Origin: Actinomycetes bacterium
GTDB lineage: Bacteria; Actinomycetota; Actinomycetes; S36-B12; UBA10799
Reading direction: 5' to 3'
Length of the DNA: 13,477 nucleotides
NCBI GenBank assembly: GCA_029779995.1
Contig: JAKOZM010000433.1
Location: forward strand, 1 to 13,477
The position numbers and the translations under genes are program-made. The notes beneath the pieces were generated by a model. That model worked only from the letters and a program-made list of their open reading frames with translations, made no database searches and was not told the origin of the DNA. This document shows, piece by piece, positions 1 to 7,574 of the stretch; the first letter of the stretch is position 1, and each line of letters begins with the position of its first letter.

Positions 1-40
1 CATCCGCTGCTTGCACCACCGCTGTCGCCGGTTGACTCAT
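1..40 (-). CDS. Start of an unidentified gene, running off the left edge
   Basis: An ATG at 40-38 on the minus strand opens a frame of 13 complete codons (MSQPATAVVQAAD) before the window ends. There is too little protein to name a family. The case for a real gene rests on the promoter directly in front of it: the first base of the ATG lies seven bases after the -10 hexamer, which is the usual layout of a leaderless actinobacterial transcript. No separate Shine-Dalgarno with normal spacing is present; a GAGG sequence sits almost against the ATG. The gene has the same orientation as the defence operon but is separated from it by a terminator, so it is probably its own transcription unit. Confidence 0.4.
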   Translation of the reverse strand, partial: MSQPATAVVQAAD

Positions 41-46
41 ACCTCA

Positions 47-75
47 ATCATACAAGTGTTCGAGTCCTTCGGCAA
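47..75 (-). promoter_or_regulatory. Predicted leaderless-type promoter for the left-edge gene
   Basis: Read on the minus strand there is TTGCCG (75-70), a spacer of exactly 17 bases, then TATGAT (52-47), one mismatch from the TATAAT consensus. Six bases (TGAGGT) separate the -10 hexamer from an ATG at 40, so transcription would be expected to begin at or next to the A of the start codon. The match to consensus and spacing is seen directly; the leaderless reading is inference from the common actinobacterial arrangement. Confidence 0.55.
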
Positions 76-143
76 GGTGTCCGGCCATCAATTCACTTCG
101 GGCACAATGGTTTCGGACGAGACTGCCTGCCCGGCGCAACGAA

Positions 144-190
144 GAAACCCCGCCCGACCACAGGCGTTGCTGCTGGTCGAACGGGGTTTC
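144..190 (-). terminator. Hairpin terminator closing the minus-strand operon
   Basis: A long interrupted stem is visible: 144-152 pairs with 182-190 (GAAACCCCG / CGGGGTTTC, 9 bp), then a cc/aa internal loop, then 155-160 with 174-179 (CGACCA / TGGTCG, 6 bp), then 161-163 with 170-172 (CAG / CTG) around a 6-nt loop. On the minus strand the stem ends in CGGGGTTTC followed by TTCGTT, a U-rich tail fitting rho-independent termination. On the plus strand no extra T run follows. It lies about 330 bases beyond the last operon stop codon and just before the promoter of the next minus-strand gene, which is where an operon terminator would be expected. Confidence 0.6.
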
Positions 191-205
191 CATCGAGTGG
201 AAGTA

Positions 206-484
206 ATGGAACGTTGCGGGAACAGGCGACCACGGATTGAGAAGCTGGTTTCCGCGTGGAATCAAGGGCCTGTCGGCACAGATGACCCTACCCGAGAGCC
301 GGACGACCCATTGATCGGCGCGTCAGCGGAACCAAGTAAACGACCTCGAACACGTCTGACGGACGAGGAAGTGGATGCTATGCGAACAGCCCGCGCGCAA
401 GGAATCAGTGTGCACGCACTCGCGCGGCGGTACGCGGTCCACCGAGGGACGGTATGGGCGAAGACTCGGAGTACGCAGGACTGA
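206..484 (+). CDS. Small helix-turn-helix protein, possible recombinase remnant
   Basis: This plus-strand frame ends at TGA 482-484. Its last 45 or so residues (from about R54 of the 92-residue product starting at 206) read RLTDEEVDAMRTARAQGIS, then VHALARRYAVHRGTVWAKTR. That is the helix-turn-helix pattern found at the C-terminus of serine recombinases and in small stand-alone actinobacterial DNA-binding proteins. The frame is open to the left window edge, so longer versions starting at 107 (ATG) or 11 (TTG) are possible. ATG 206 is preferred because the stretch before it contains a terminator hairpin (144-190) and reads as low-complexity, Arg- and Pro-rich non-protein. No good ribosome site was found for any start; GTGGAAG lies too close to 206. 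It may be a decayed C-terminal fragment of a mobility gene. It is convergent with the defence operon. Confidence 0.45.
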   Translation: MERCGNRRPRIEKLVSAWNQGPVGTDDPTREPDDPLIGASAEPSKRPRTRLTDEEVDAMRTARAQGISVHALARRYAVHRGTVWAKTRSTQD

Positions 485-522
485 TGAATCTCCTCCCGCA
501 CACGAAGCGGCCGTTGGACTCC

Positions 523-1587
523 TTACTCCTGTGCGGGCTGTTTCGCGGTGGGTGGACGGCGTAGCAGGGCTTGGTACTTCTCTGCGGTATCCACGGCTTC
601 GGCCATCCGGTCCACGAGTTTCGGGCGATAGACGAACTGCTTAAAGGCGGGCGAGTAGAGGCAGTAGCCGTCCGATTTCGACAGCTGCTCCTTGTCACCA
701 CTCTTCGCCGGGCCGATCTGCCAGGCTTTTCGGACAACCGTGAAGTCATTGACGCTGAACTTGAAAGCGATGCGCTCCTCCACGGCCGCCGCGGCCGCCT
801 TGGGGAGCATCTCGTCACCGTGGATCGCCTCTCGGTACTTCTCCGCCACGATCACGCTGCCGTCTTGCCCGAGGAGTGCCTGAAGCTCTTCCTCGCTAAG
901 GTCGTCCTGGCGAACGAAGTTGAGTGCGAGGTCCGCCTCCGTCTTTGGCCCCTTCATCGGAAGCAAGAGGAGTCGGTAGGCGAATCGCTCATCGCTTCGG
1001 ATGTCCTCCGGCAGGCCGACTTGGAACTCGGTGATGAAGTTCGAGACGGTAGCGGGCAGTCCACGTCGGAGGTTGCGTTGCTCCTCGTATCTCGACGGGC
1101 TGAGGGACTGCACGAAGACGGGGAACTTCAGTTCGGAGCCAAGCGTCTCACGGGAGCCAAACCTTCGGACCAGTTCTGCCTCGAAGTTGATGATGCAAGC
1201 GTGCGCTTCGGCTGCGGTCGCCACCAGTACAGAATCCTGGAAGCGGTGTTCGACGTGGTTTCGCAGTCCGACAAAGAACTCGACGTTTGCTCTGATCGGG
1301 TCGTTGTCCTTGAACTCGTGCTTCAGGCACTGGCTCAGGTCCCAGGTCTTCTTGGAGCCATCCGGGTTTCGCTTGAAGATGCGTCGACCGCCCGATTCGC
1401 GGTAGAAAATCTCGGCCTTGCGGCGCATGCGGTCAGCGTGAAGTAGGTTCTGCCACGCGAGGTGGATATGGACGATGAAGTCACTGAAGCTGCGTCGATC
1501 ACCGGGACGGTTGTAGAAGTCGATCGCGACAAGCGCCTGTCGCCGGGCCTCGTCAAGCGTGTGCCTCCATGCAGGTGGGCGTGCCAT
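523..1587 (-). CDS. HEPN-like protein, probable DUF3644 family
   Basis: The 354-residue product is the last gene of the operon. The N-terminal 180 residues resemble DUF3644: an LDEARRQALVAIDFYNRP opening helix, an F-IVHIHLAWQNLLHA helix (about 38-51), and a LSQCLKHEF segment. A helix follows with the motif R109-N-H-V-E-H114 in GLRNHVEHRF. This fits the RX4H signature of HEPN ribonucleases, so a metal-independent RNase activity is inferred, not shown. The C-terminal half (about 185-354) is not recognised; it has no membrane segments or signal peptide. ATG 1587 is preceded by GAGGAGG (1604-1598) with 10-nt spacing, lying inside the end of the upstream Shedu-type gene. Only 5 nt separate the two genes, so they are probably translationally coupled. 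A role as RNA-cleaving effector or abortive-infection module is likely but unproven. Confidence 0.75.
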   Translation of the reverse strand: MARPPAWRHTLDEARRQALVAIDFYNRPGDRRSFSDFIVHIHLAWQNLLHADRMRRKAEIFYRESGGRRIFKRNPDGSKKTWDLSQCLKHEFKDNDPIRANVEFFVGLRNHVEHRFQDSVLVATAAEAHACIINFEAELVRRFGSRETLGSELKFPVFVQSLSPSRYEEQRNLRRGLPATVSNFITEFQVGLPEDIRSDERFAYRLLLLPMKGPKTEADLALNFVRQDDLSEEELQALLGQDGSVIVAEKYREAIHGDEMLPKAAAAAVEERIAFKFSVNDFTVVRKAWQIGPAKSGDKEQLSKSDGYCLYSPAFKQFVYRPKLVDRMAEAVDTAEKYQALLRRPPTAKQPAQE

Positions 1588-1592
1588 CTCGA

Positions 1593-2984
1593 TCAGACCT
1601 CCTCGGCTGTGGGCGAGGCCGGCGTAAGGAAGTCGCGAAGCAGTCTCAGTCGCTCAAGAATCTCGTCGTAGGTCACGATCGTCACGCTGCGGGAGTTCGC
1701 GCGATACAACTCGAACGACTTCTGTCTTGCAGGATCGCTGGCCGATGGTGTTCGTCCGGCAACCACGAAGCAGGAGACCGCGTAGGACTCCAAGTCCCAT
1801 TGACGCGAACTTTCCTTCAGGCCGGTGAGGTTCTTCGTCAGGTTGTACGCCTGATCGAGTACCTGGGAGACTGCGCCGTTGAGCTCCTTCGATGGACCGA
1901 ATACACCCTGCCGGTACTCACGCGCTTCCAGCAGCTGCGTGGCCGGCTTCTTGATCTCCACCAGAGCAACGTTGTTCGTGAGCGAGTTCTTGAACAGGTA
2001 GTCAGCGATCTTGTCGCCGCTTCCAGAGAGTCCCCGACCGCCTACGTTCGCTCCAGAACGCACACTTACCATTGGGGCCCCGAAGACCTGTTGCAGCGCA
2101 AAGGCGTTGTCATCGAAGAAGGCTTGCCAGTAGGGCTCGGCCTTGCCCTGTTCCAGTGCCTCTGCGTACGCCTCGATGAGGCGATCAAGGCTGACGAGCT
2201 CGATGTCTCGCTTGAGCTGCTGAAACTTCTGGGGTGATCCAGCTGCTATCGCTGCCGACTCGGACGCAACCGCTTCGACCAAAGCATCACGTTCAACGCT
2301 ACTGAGTTCTTCGATCCCGTCGGCGGCCTTCGCGATCACGCGCGAGTCCGGGTGCCGCCCAAGCGAGAAGTCCGCGCTGGCGAGACCAAGTGTCGCGGCG
2401 AGGTTGTTGTGTACGAATACGTCCTTCACTCGACCCGCCGCACGATTTCCCCGGTCATTGATCCGACCGATCTCGGCCCAGATCGCGGCGAACCGCGATA
2501 GGCCGAGGTGGAACCCTGTCCCGTTGATTGCGGCATTGTTGCCATCAGTGAAGATGATCTCTGTGCAGGGAGTGTTGGTCTCGATCAACCGAATCAGCCG
2601 ATTGCAGTCCTTGAGCAACCCGAGCCCGTAGGCGAAGTCCTTGACGAATCCGGGCGGTAGCGTCTCAAAGATTGACTCCAGGTCGGATCCCTCGAAGTAC
2701 TCATCCAGCAACGACGTTTCCAGGGAAAGGGTCCGCACCTGCTCGTACTTCGGGCCAAGGTACTCGCTGTGGTTTGAGAGGGTGTTGACGGGGTGAATCT
2801 TCAGGATGCCCGTAGTGGCGTCGAACTCCACGAGCTTCACACCTTCAGCCAAGCGCCGGTGTGCCGACGACTCTTCATGTGGTAGCTCGGTCGGAACGAA
2901 GAAGGCCTCAACTCGACCACCTTCGTCCACCGTGCGGACATCGAGGCGACCGATGTTCGTCTGATCGTTTCCGAATCGCGCCAC
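1593..2984 (-). CDS. Shedu-type (DUF4263) nuclease with unknown N-terminal domain
   Basis: The 463-residue protein has a C-terminal Shedu (SduA, DUF4263) PD-(D/E)XK domain from about 283 to 445. It begins at YWQAFFDDNAFALQQVFG and continues through VGGRG and SGSGDKIADYL (D328). The nuclease core is LVEIKKPAT (E343, K345), followed by EYRQGVF, and SQVLDQAYN with Q374. All expected acidic and lysine positions are present, so it should be an active DNase. Residues 1-280 form a separate domain I cannot name; SduA homologues often carry variable N-terminal sensor domains. The start is a GTG at 2984, with GAGGG (2994-2990) 5 nt upstream overlapping the stop of the DUF499 gene; the gap is 8 nt. Shedu normally acts as a single-gene phage defence; here it sits inside a larger operon, as effector or guest. 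Confidence 0.82.
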   Translation of the reverse strand: MARFGNDQTNIGRLDVRTVDEGGRVEAFFVPTELPHEESSAHRRLAEGVKLVEFDATTGILKIHPVNTLSNHSEYLGPKYEQVRTLSLETSLLDEYFEGSDLESIFETLPPGFVKDFAYGLGLLKDCNRLIRLIETNTPCTEIIFTDGNNAAINGTGFHLGLSRFAAIWAEIGRINDRGNRAAGRVKDVFVHNNLAATLGLASADFSLGRHPDSRVIAKAADGIEELSSVERDALVEAVASESAAIAAGSPQKFQQLKRDIELVSLDRLIEAYAEALEQGKAEPYWQAFFDDNAFALQQVFGAPMVSVRSGANVGGRGLSGSGDKIADYLFKNSLTNNVALVEIKKPATQLLEAREYRQGVFGPSKELNGAVSQVLDQAYNLTKNLTGLKESSRQWDLESYAVSCFVVAGRTPSASDPARQKSFELYRANSRSVTIVTYDEILERLRLLRDFLTPASPTAEEV

Positions 2985-2992
2985 CGCTACCC

Positions 2993-5900
2993 TCAGCTCT
3001 TCTCGAAGCCGGAGCTGGGGTCGAACTTGAGGACGCGGGCGTTCTCGCCGATGGTGCGGACTTCGGATTCGTCGAAGCCCCCGGGCTTGGTGGCCTGGAT
3101 GTCGATGGTGATGTCGAGCCGCGCACCCGCCCCTGCAAGGCGGTCGATCACCTCGCGGGTCACGTTGCCGATGTCGCGGGCGTAACGGTCGGAGTCGATC
3201 TTCACCGATCCGAAGAACCGGGCAAGGACTGCCTCCAGCGCAGACTCGGCCTCGGACGGCTCATCGCCCTCGGCGGACGAGCTACCCGTCCACACGAAGT
3301 CAACCGGCCCGACGGGAGCGGAGTCGCCGTCAGCTGTGGAGGCGTTCATCGCAGCCTCACGTATAGCTGCGATCCGGTCAGCCTCGGCCTGCTTCTGGGC
3401 GCGCTCGGTTTCGATGAGCAGGGTGCTGTCGGTGACCTGAATCCGTGTGTTCGGGTTCGGTGCCACGAGCAGGCTACGGTAGCGACCGGTCTCGGCATCC
3501 TTGCCTGATGCGATAGCGAACCGTTCGTTGTCGACGAGCACTGCTGAGAGCGACTGCTCGATGGCGTTATCGAGCACTTCGCGTCGGACGAGCCGGGGCA
3601 GGTAGGTGTAGCGGGTGAAATAGCCCCACAACTCTCCGACGGTGATCTCACCGGCATCACGCCACAGGGCACCGAGTTCGTTGTGCAGTGTCGAGCCGAG
3701 GATGGGCGCACCGAAGTCGGTGACGAGCTGATCCTCTCGGCCGAGCTTGGCGCTGACACGCTCGGCCAGCGACCGTCCGCCAGAGTCGGGCACCCTGTCG
3801 GCAACGAGCTCGAATGGCTTGGTCGGATCGAACTGCTCGGGGTAGACCGCCCAGACGAAAGTGTCGCGGATGCGGTCAGAGACGGTCTGATCGAGCCGGG
3901 AGACCCAGTCGTCGGTCTGCTTTCGCTGCTGGGCCGACAGGTTGAGGCTGTCGCTGGTGGCCTGGACCCGCTTCCACCCGAGGTAGCTGCGGGTCGCAGC
4001 TTCGAGACTCTCCAACTCGCTCTTGTCCGCCATCAGGAAGATCAGCGTGTTGCGATGGATGCGCTGGCTCGCGCCCTTGCTCTCGATAGCGTCACGGACC
4101 CAGGCGTGCACCGCCGAATCGGCGCCGTCCTGCTTGCGACGGGCGTGACGCGGGTGTCCGATCACCAGGCGCGTGTCTTCAAGGTCCGGGATGTCGGCGG
4201 ACGACGACGGCGCGATGTGAACACGATCGAACACACCGCGCACACGCTCTTCTCCTTGAAGACGGCGGGTGATCTCGTTCCACACCGTCTCGACATCCTC
4301 ACGGAGACGCTCGGCATAGTCGTTCGCGGTCTTGGTGACCGAGGGCTGCGTGTCGAACCAGTAGTGGCCCTGCTCCTCGTAGAAGTAGGTCGAGCGCTGC
4401 GCGAGCAGTTCCACGGCGCTGCCGAAGTTCCCGAGCGTGTCGCCAGGGACGGCGGTGCCGAGCCAGAGGTACTGCTTGTCGAGCCCCTTGCGGCTGCTCT
4501 TGATCCTGGGGGCCGCGCCCATGAAGATCGTGCGGGCGATGCGCTGGGTGACGAACCGCTGGCCGAGATTCGGGCGGTCCAGGTCGATCTGCTGCGCGGT
4601 CGAGCCGGGGCCGTCGATGTCGGAGTCGATGATCGGCTTCCACTGATCTTCGAGGTACTGCGTCAGGTCCGTGTTCACAGTCGTCGCATCCAGTGGCACG
4701 TTGCCGGGCAGGATCAGCGGCGAGGCGTCGTTCGATGCCCACAACTCGTGCACGATCGACGAGACGAGCTTCAGAACACCACGGGTGCGCTGGAACCGCT
4801 CCAGCGTCGACCAATCCTCATACAAGCGATCCAGCAGTTCGGGGTGCAGAGGGTAGGACGCGCGGATGCGCTTCTCGTAGTCGTCGTTCGGCGACGCCGC
4901 ATCGCGCGGAAACAGCGCGGTGTTGTTGCGGTACAGGTTCGTGAAACTGCGCGCCACAGCCGAGATGGTCGTGAGCCCTTCGGCGTTCGGAGCCTGGAAC
5001 AGACGGCGGCGGACGATCTCAAACGACTCGTCCTTGCTCGACGGCCGCCACTGGTCGGCGACACGGCGGATCACGTTCTGGAGGCGCTCGAGCGCGAGCT
5101 GGCCGTTCGCGCCACCAATCTCAATGTCGCTGCCGCGTCCTTCGGTGCCGGTGTCGGAGGCCGGGATCGAGACCACGAGCATCACGCCAGGCACGGAGCG
5201 CACGATCTCGGTCAGGGACTGCGCGAAGGTGAACTGCGTCTCGAATGAGCCGGACGGGAGTTCCTTGTCCGTGACGAGCTGGCGGGCGTACGCCACCCAC
5301 TCGTCGATCAGGATCAGCGACGGCGAGTAGCGCACTATCAGAGTGCGCAACGCTTCACCGGGGTTGGTGCCAGCGCGATCGTCCTCGGCGATCAGGTCGT
5401 AGGCTTCACGCCCGCCGAGCTGCCAGGCGAGTTCACCCCAGAGCGTGCGAACCTCGGTACCGTCGTCCTTGATGATCGGCGAGCCGGCCTTCAGGTAGGT
5501 GCCGACGAGCGCGACCCTTCGGACATCGAGCGCGCCGAGGTCGGGGTTGCCGTTCGCGGCGATGAGTTCCTGAAGCTCCTGCGGGAAGTCCTTGACCGGA
5601 GTGCCGCTGAACAGGTGGTACAGCGCCAGCATCGAGTGGGTCTTGCCGCCACCGAAGTTGGTCTGAAGGTTCACCACCGGGCTCGCGCCGGCTTCCCCGT
5701 TCAGGCGTCGCAGCGCCCGCGACAGCAGGTCGCGCAAGCCCTCGGTGAGGTAGGTGCGAGTGAAGAACTCGACCGGATCGCCGTACTCGGGGCTCGTCGC
5801 TTGACCCGTGTGGACAAGGTGAAGGTCGGCCGCAAACTCCGAGGCCGTGAACGCGCCGCGCGCCACGTCATCGTGGGGCCGGATCACCTCACGCCACGGA

Positions 5901-6394
5901 CGCAGCCCGGAGCCAGGTTCGAGTGACACCTTCGTACGCTTCACCTGCTTGCGGGTCTGATCCTCGAACACCGTGCGCTGGAGATCGACGCGCAGCTTCC
6001 GTACGTCCTCTGCAGAATCGACCGCACCGACCGCGTGCAGCAGACGCTCAATCGTGTCGAGCGCACGCGATGCGTCATCGGAGCTGAAGGGCTCGTTGTG
6101 CGCCCACAGGTTCCGGGTCTCGCGCAGCTCGGATGCGAAGCCTTGCTGGGCGCGGGAGAGCACGTCCTTGAAGTGATAGCCCTGCTCGGTGATCGCGCGG
6201 AGCTGCACCTGTACATCGTGCTTGGTCAGCGTGCGCAGCGGCCCGCCCCGGCGCTGGGCATCCTCCTTCGCCCACGCGGCCGGCCAGTCAGCAGTCTTGT
6301 AGGCCCGCGTCATGACCTCATCGACCTCGTCCAGGAGCCCCTCGGAGAGCAGGTCGAAAGCCTTGCCCACTCGATCTCGGTTGTTCATCGCCAT
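2993..6394 (-). CDS. DUF499 ATPase with N-terminal Swt1-like HEPN domain
   Basis: This 1133-residue protein is the large ATPase of the helicase-methylase-ATPase type. The first 130 or so residues match a Swt1-like HEPN domain, with R94-N-L-W-A-H99 in ETRNLWAHNEPF as the RX4H motif. The P-loop ATPase follows: Walker A NFGGGKTHS with K251, Walker B LILIDEW with D364-E365, and a sensor-1-like strand MLVVSIPASD (405-414). The rest, to about 1000, is the long DUF499 body. The C-terminal 90 residues (FFGSVKIDSDRYARDIG to DITIDIQA) resemble a small alpha/beta end domain. ATG 6394 is chosen over ATG 6388 because AGGAG (6405-6401) lies 6 nt before the first. DUF499 proteins co-occur with DUF1156 methylases, which is why I read it as a core component. 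It probably couples ATP hydrolysis to sensing or effector control. Confidence 0.88.
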   Translation of the reverse strand: MAMNNRDRVGKAFDLLSEGLLDEVDEVMTRAYKTADWPAAWAKEDAQRRGGPLRTLTKHDVQVQLRAITEQGYHFKDVLSRAQQGFASELRETRNLWAHNEPFSSDDASRALDTIERLLHAVGAVDSAEDVRKLRVDLQRTVFEDQTRKQVKRTKVSLEPGSGLRPWREVIRPHDDVARGAFTASEFAADLHLVHTGQATSPEYGDPVEFFTRTYLTEGLRDLLSRALRRLNGEAGASPVVNLQTNFGGGKTHSMLALYHLFSGTPVKDFPQELQELIAANGNPDLGALDVRRVALVGTYLKAGSPIIKDDGTEVRTLWGELAWQLGGREAYDLIAEDDRAGTNPGEALRTLIVRYSPSLILIDEWVAYARQLVTDKELPSGSFETQFTFAQSLTEIVRSVPGVMLVVSIPASDTGTEGRGSDIEIGGANGQLALERLQNVIRRVADQWRPSSKDESFEIVRRRLFQAPNAEGLTTISAVARSFTNLYRNNTALFPRDAASPNDDYEKRIRASYPLHPELLDRLYEDWSTLERFQRTRGVLKLVSSIVHELWASNDASPLILPGNVPLDATTVNTDLTQYLEDQWKPIIDSDIDGPGSTAQQIDLDRPNLGQRFVTQRIARTIFMGAAPRIKSSRKGLDKQYLWLGTAVPGDTLGNFGSAVELLAQRSTYFYEEQGHYWFDTQPSVTKTANDYAERLREDVETVWNEITRRLQGEERVRGVFDRVHIAPSSSADIPDLEDTRLVIGHPRHARRKQDGADSAVHAWVRDAIESKGASQRIHRNTLIFLMADKSELESLEAATRSYLGWKRVQATSDSLNLSAQQRKQTDDWVSRLDQTVSDRIRDTFVWAVYPEQFDPTKPFELVADRVPDSGGRSLAERVSAKLGREDQLVTDFGAPILGSTLHNELGALWRDAGEITVGELWGYFTRYTYLPRLVRREVLDNAIEQSLSAVLVDNERFAIASGKDAETGRYRSLLVAPNPNTRIQVTDSTLLIETERAQKQAEADRIAAIREAAMNASTADGDSAPVGPVDFVWTGSSSAEGDEPSEAESALEAVLARFFGSVKIDSDRYARDIGNVTREVIDRLAGAGARLDITIDIQATKPGGFDESEVRTIGENARVLKFDPSSGFEKS

Positions 6395-6405
6395 CGTTGT
6401 CTCCT
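6395..6405 (-). promoter_or_regulatory. Ribosome binding site of the DUF499 gene
   Basis: AGGAG (6405-6401, minus strand) lies 6 nt before ATG 6394 and 12 nt before the in-frame ATG 6388, which decides the start in favour of the first. It lies in the only sizeable gap of the operon (6395-6455, 61 nt). In the rest of that gap I see no convincing promoter or terminator. Confidence 0.6.
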
Positions 6406-6455
6406 AGAACCCACTACTTACTGCCGACGAGGCTGTATCCAGTGCCGGCCAGTCC

Positions 6456-7574
6456 CTACTCATCAATGTCTTCTTCCGCCGCTGCGGTGAGCTGCCTACG
6501 GGCGATCCGCTCCTGTGCCTCCCGGTAGACCGCTTGGATACGGGCCTGGAGCTCCGCCTTCGGAGGTAGGGTCGTCCAGTATTCGGCGACTACGATCCCG
6601 TCCTTGTGCAGTTCGAGCAGCTCGATCTGGTCACGGCTCGCCTCGGTACACAGGATGAGGCCGATGGGCGGGTTCTCGTCTGCCTGGCGTTCGTGCCGGT
6701 CCAGCCACTTCAGGTAGAAGTTCATCTGCCCCTGGTAGCTCGGCTTGAACTTGCCGACCTTCAACTCCACCGCGATCAGCCGACGCAGTGGACGGGAATA
6801 GAACAGCAGGTCGAGGTAGTAGTCATCGCCGTCGAAGGTCATTCGCTTCTGGCGTTCGACGAACGCCCACCCGCGACCAACCTCCAACAGGAACGCCTCC
6901 ATGTCGTGCCGCAGAGCCGCTTCGAGGTCGCGCTCCAAGAAGGTGTCGGCCAGCCCCAGCATGTCCAGCAGCACCGGGTCGCGGAAGGCATCCAGCGGGA
7001 CTGCCGAGCCCTCGGGAATCTGCGAGTCCGCGATCTCACGGCGCTCGAACGCCTTGCGGGAGATGGCATAGCGCAGGTCACGGACGCTGAGGTGACGGTC
7101 GATGATCTCCCTCACGTAGAAGGCTCGTGCGTCGTCGGTTGCGAGCGGAAGCAGCTCGCGGAAGTGGGTCCAACTAACTTGTTGCGCGAGTGACGCAACA
7201 AGTTCGGGCTCGGTGAACTGCTGAGAGAACCGCACCATCCGATACAGGTTCGTCCGATCGTAGCCTCGCCCGTACCGCGCGGTCAGTTGTTGCGCCAGCG
7301 ACGCAACAAGTTCCTGGTCGTGCCCGGCGCGTCCCTCGCGCAGCACGGCCACGTCGATCAATCGACCGATATACCAGTTCCGCAACGTCAAGGTCGCGTT
7401 CACCTGCGCCGCCGCGAACGCCTGCGCCTGGTCGATCAGAGCCGACACCTGCTCCACGAGTTCGCCACCCTCAGCGCTGACCGACTCCGCGATGGCCCGG
7501 AACGGAGTCAGGTCCGCGCCAGAGTGACGCGTCACTGCGGCACCACCCTGGGCCTGATCTCGGTTGCGAGGCAT
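6456..7574 (-). CDS. DUF1016 (YhcG-type) PD-(D/E)XK nuclease
   Basis: The 372-residue product has the two-part layout of the YhcG family. An N-terminal helical, winged-helix-like DUF1016_N region (about 40-180) includes LRNWYIGRLI, YGRGYDRTNLYRMVRFSQ and SWTHFRELLPL. A C-terminal nuclease domain (about 195-350) carries LLDMLGL, FVERQKRM, D255 in YYLDLLFY, E270 and K272 in AVELKVGKF, and Q283 in YQGQMNFYL. The catalytic set is complete, so DNA cleavage is plausible; the natural substrate of this family is not firmly known. Length is normal. ATG 7574 follows the methylase stop by 3 nt, with GAGGA (7586-7582) 7 nt upstream. The segment ELVASLAQQ occurs twice (88-96 and 124-132), encoded by two near-identical palindromic DNA stretches. 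Its position between methylase and ATPase makes it an embedded gene. Confidence 0.88.
   Translation of the reverse strand: MPRNRDQAQGGAAVTRHSGADLTPFRAIAESVSAEGGELVEQVSALIDQAQAFAAAQVNATLTLRNWYIGRLIDVAVLREGRAGHDQELVASLAQQLTARYGRGYDRTNLYRMVRFSQQFTEPELVASLAQQVSWTHFRELLPLATDDARAFYVREIIDRHLSVRDLRYAISRKAFERREIADSQIPEGSAVPLDAFRDPVLLDMLGLADTFLERDLEAALRHDMEAFLLEVGRGWAFVERQKRMTFDGDDYYLDLLFYSRPLRRLIAVELKVGKFKPSYQGQMNFYLKWLDRHERQADENPPIGLILCTEASRDQIELLELHKDGIVVAEYWTTLPPKAELQARIQAVYREAQERIARRQLTAAAEEDIDE
7176..7204. repeat. Palindromic repeat copy 1 inside the DUF1016 gene
   Basis: Perfect inverted repeat with 11-bp arms (AACTTGTTGCG at 7176-7186 and CGCAACAAGTT at 7194-7204) around a 7-nt loop. On the coding strand it encodes ELVASLAQQV followed by SW. 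It is one of two copies spaced 108 bp (36 codons) apart. Confidence 0.8.
7287..7309. repeat. Palindromic repeat copy 2 inside the DUF1016 gene
   Basis: Inverted repeat with 8-bp arms (TTGTTGCG at 7287-7294 and CGCAACAA at 7302-7309) around a 7-nt loop. It encodes ELVASLAQQL. It matches copy 1 through the arms and into the following GTTC, differing mainly at two third-codon positions in the loop (TCA/TCG, CTC/CTG) and in the last codon (GTT/CTG). Confidence 0.75.

Noticed and set aside
32..56. TTGACT on the plus strand as a -35 box for the helix-turn-helix ORF
   Set aside because: No acceptable -10 hexamer lies at 16-18 nt spacing. The same stretch is better explained as part of the minus-strand promoter and start region.
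495..537. 7-bp inverted repeat (CCCGCAC / GTGCGGG) around the operon's last stop codon as terminator
   Set aside because: The loop is 29 nt, one arm lies inside the coding sequence and no T tract follows. The hairpin at 144-190 is far stronger.
3683..5248. Long plus-strand open frame of 521 codons opposite the DUF499 gene
   Set aside because: It is antisense to a gene with clear HEPN, Walker A and Walker B motifs. Its translation is rich in Arg, Val, Gly and Asp without any domain, typical of shadow frames in GC-rich DNA. The same applies to the frames at 571-1446, 1569-2237, 10487-11542 and 11567-12709.
7523..7536. Perfect 14-bp palindrome (AGTGACG/CGTCACT) near the start of the DUF1016 gene
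   Set aside because: A perfect 7+7 palindrome is expected about once by chance in a window of this length, and it lies inside the coding region, so an operator role is not supported.
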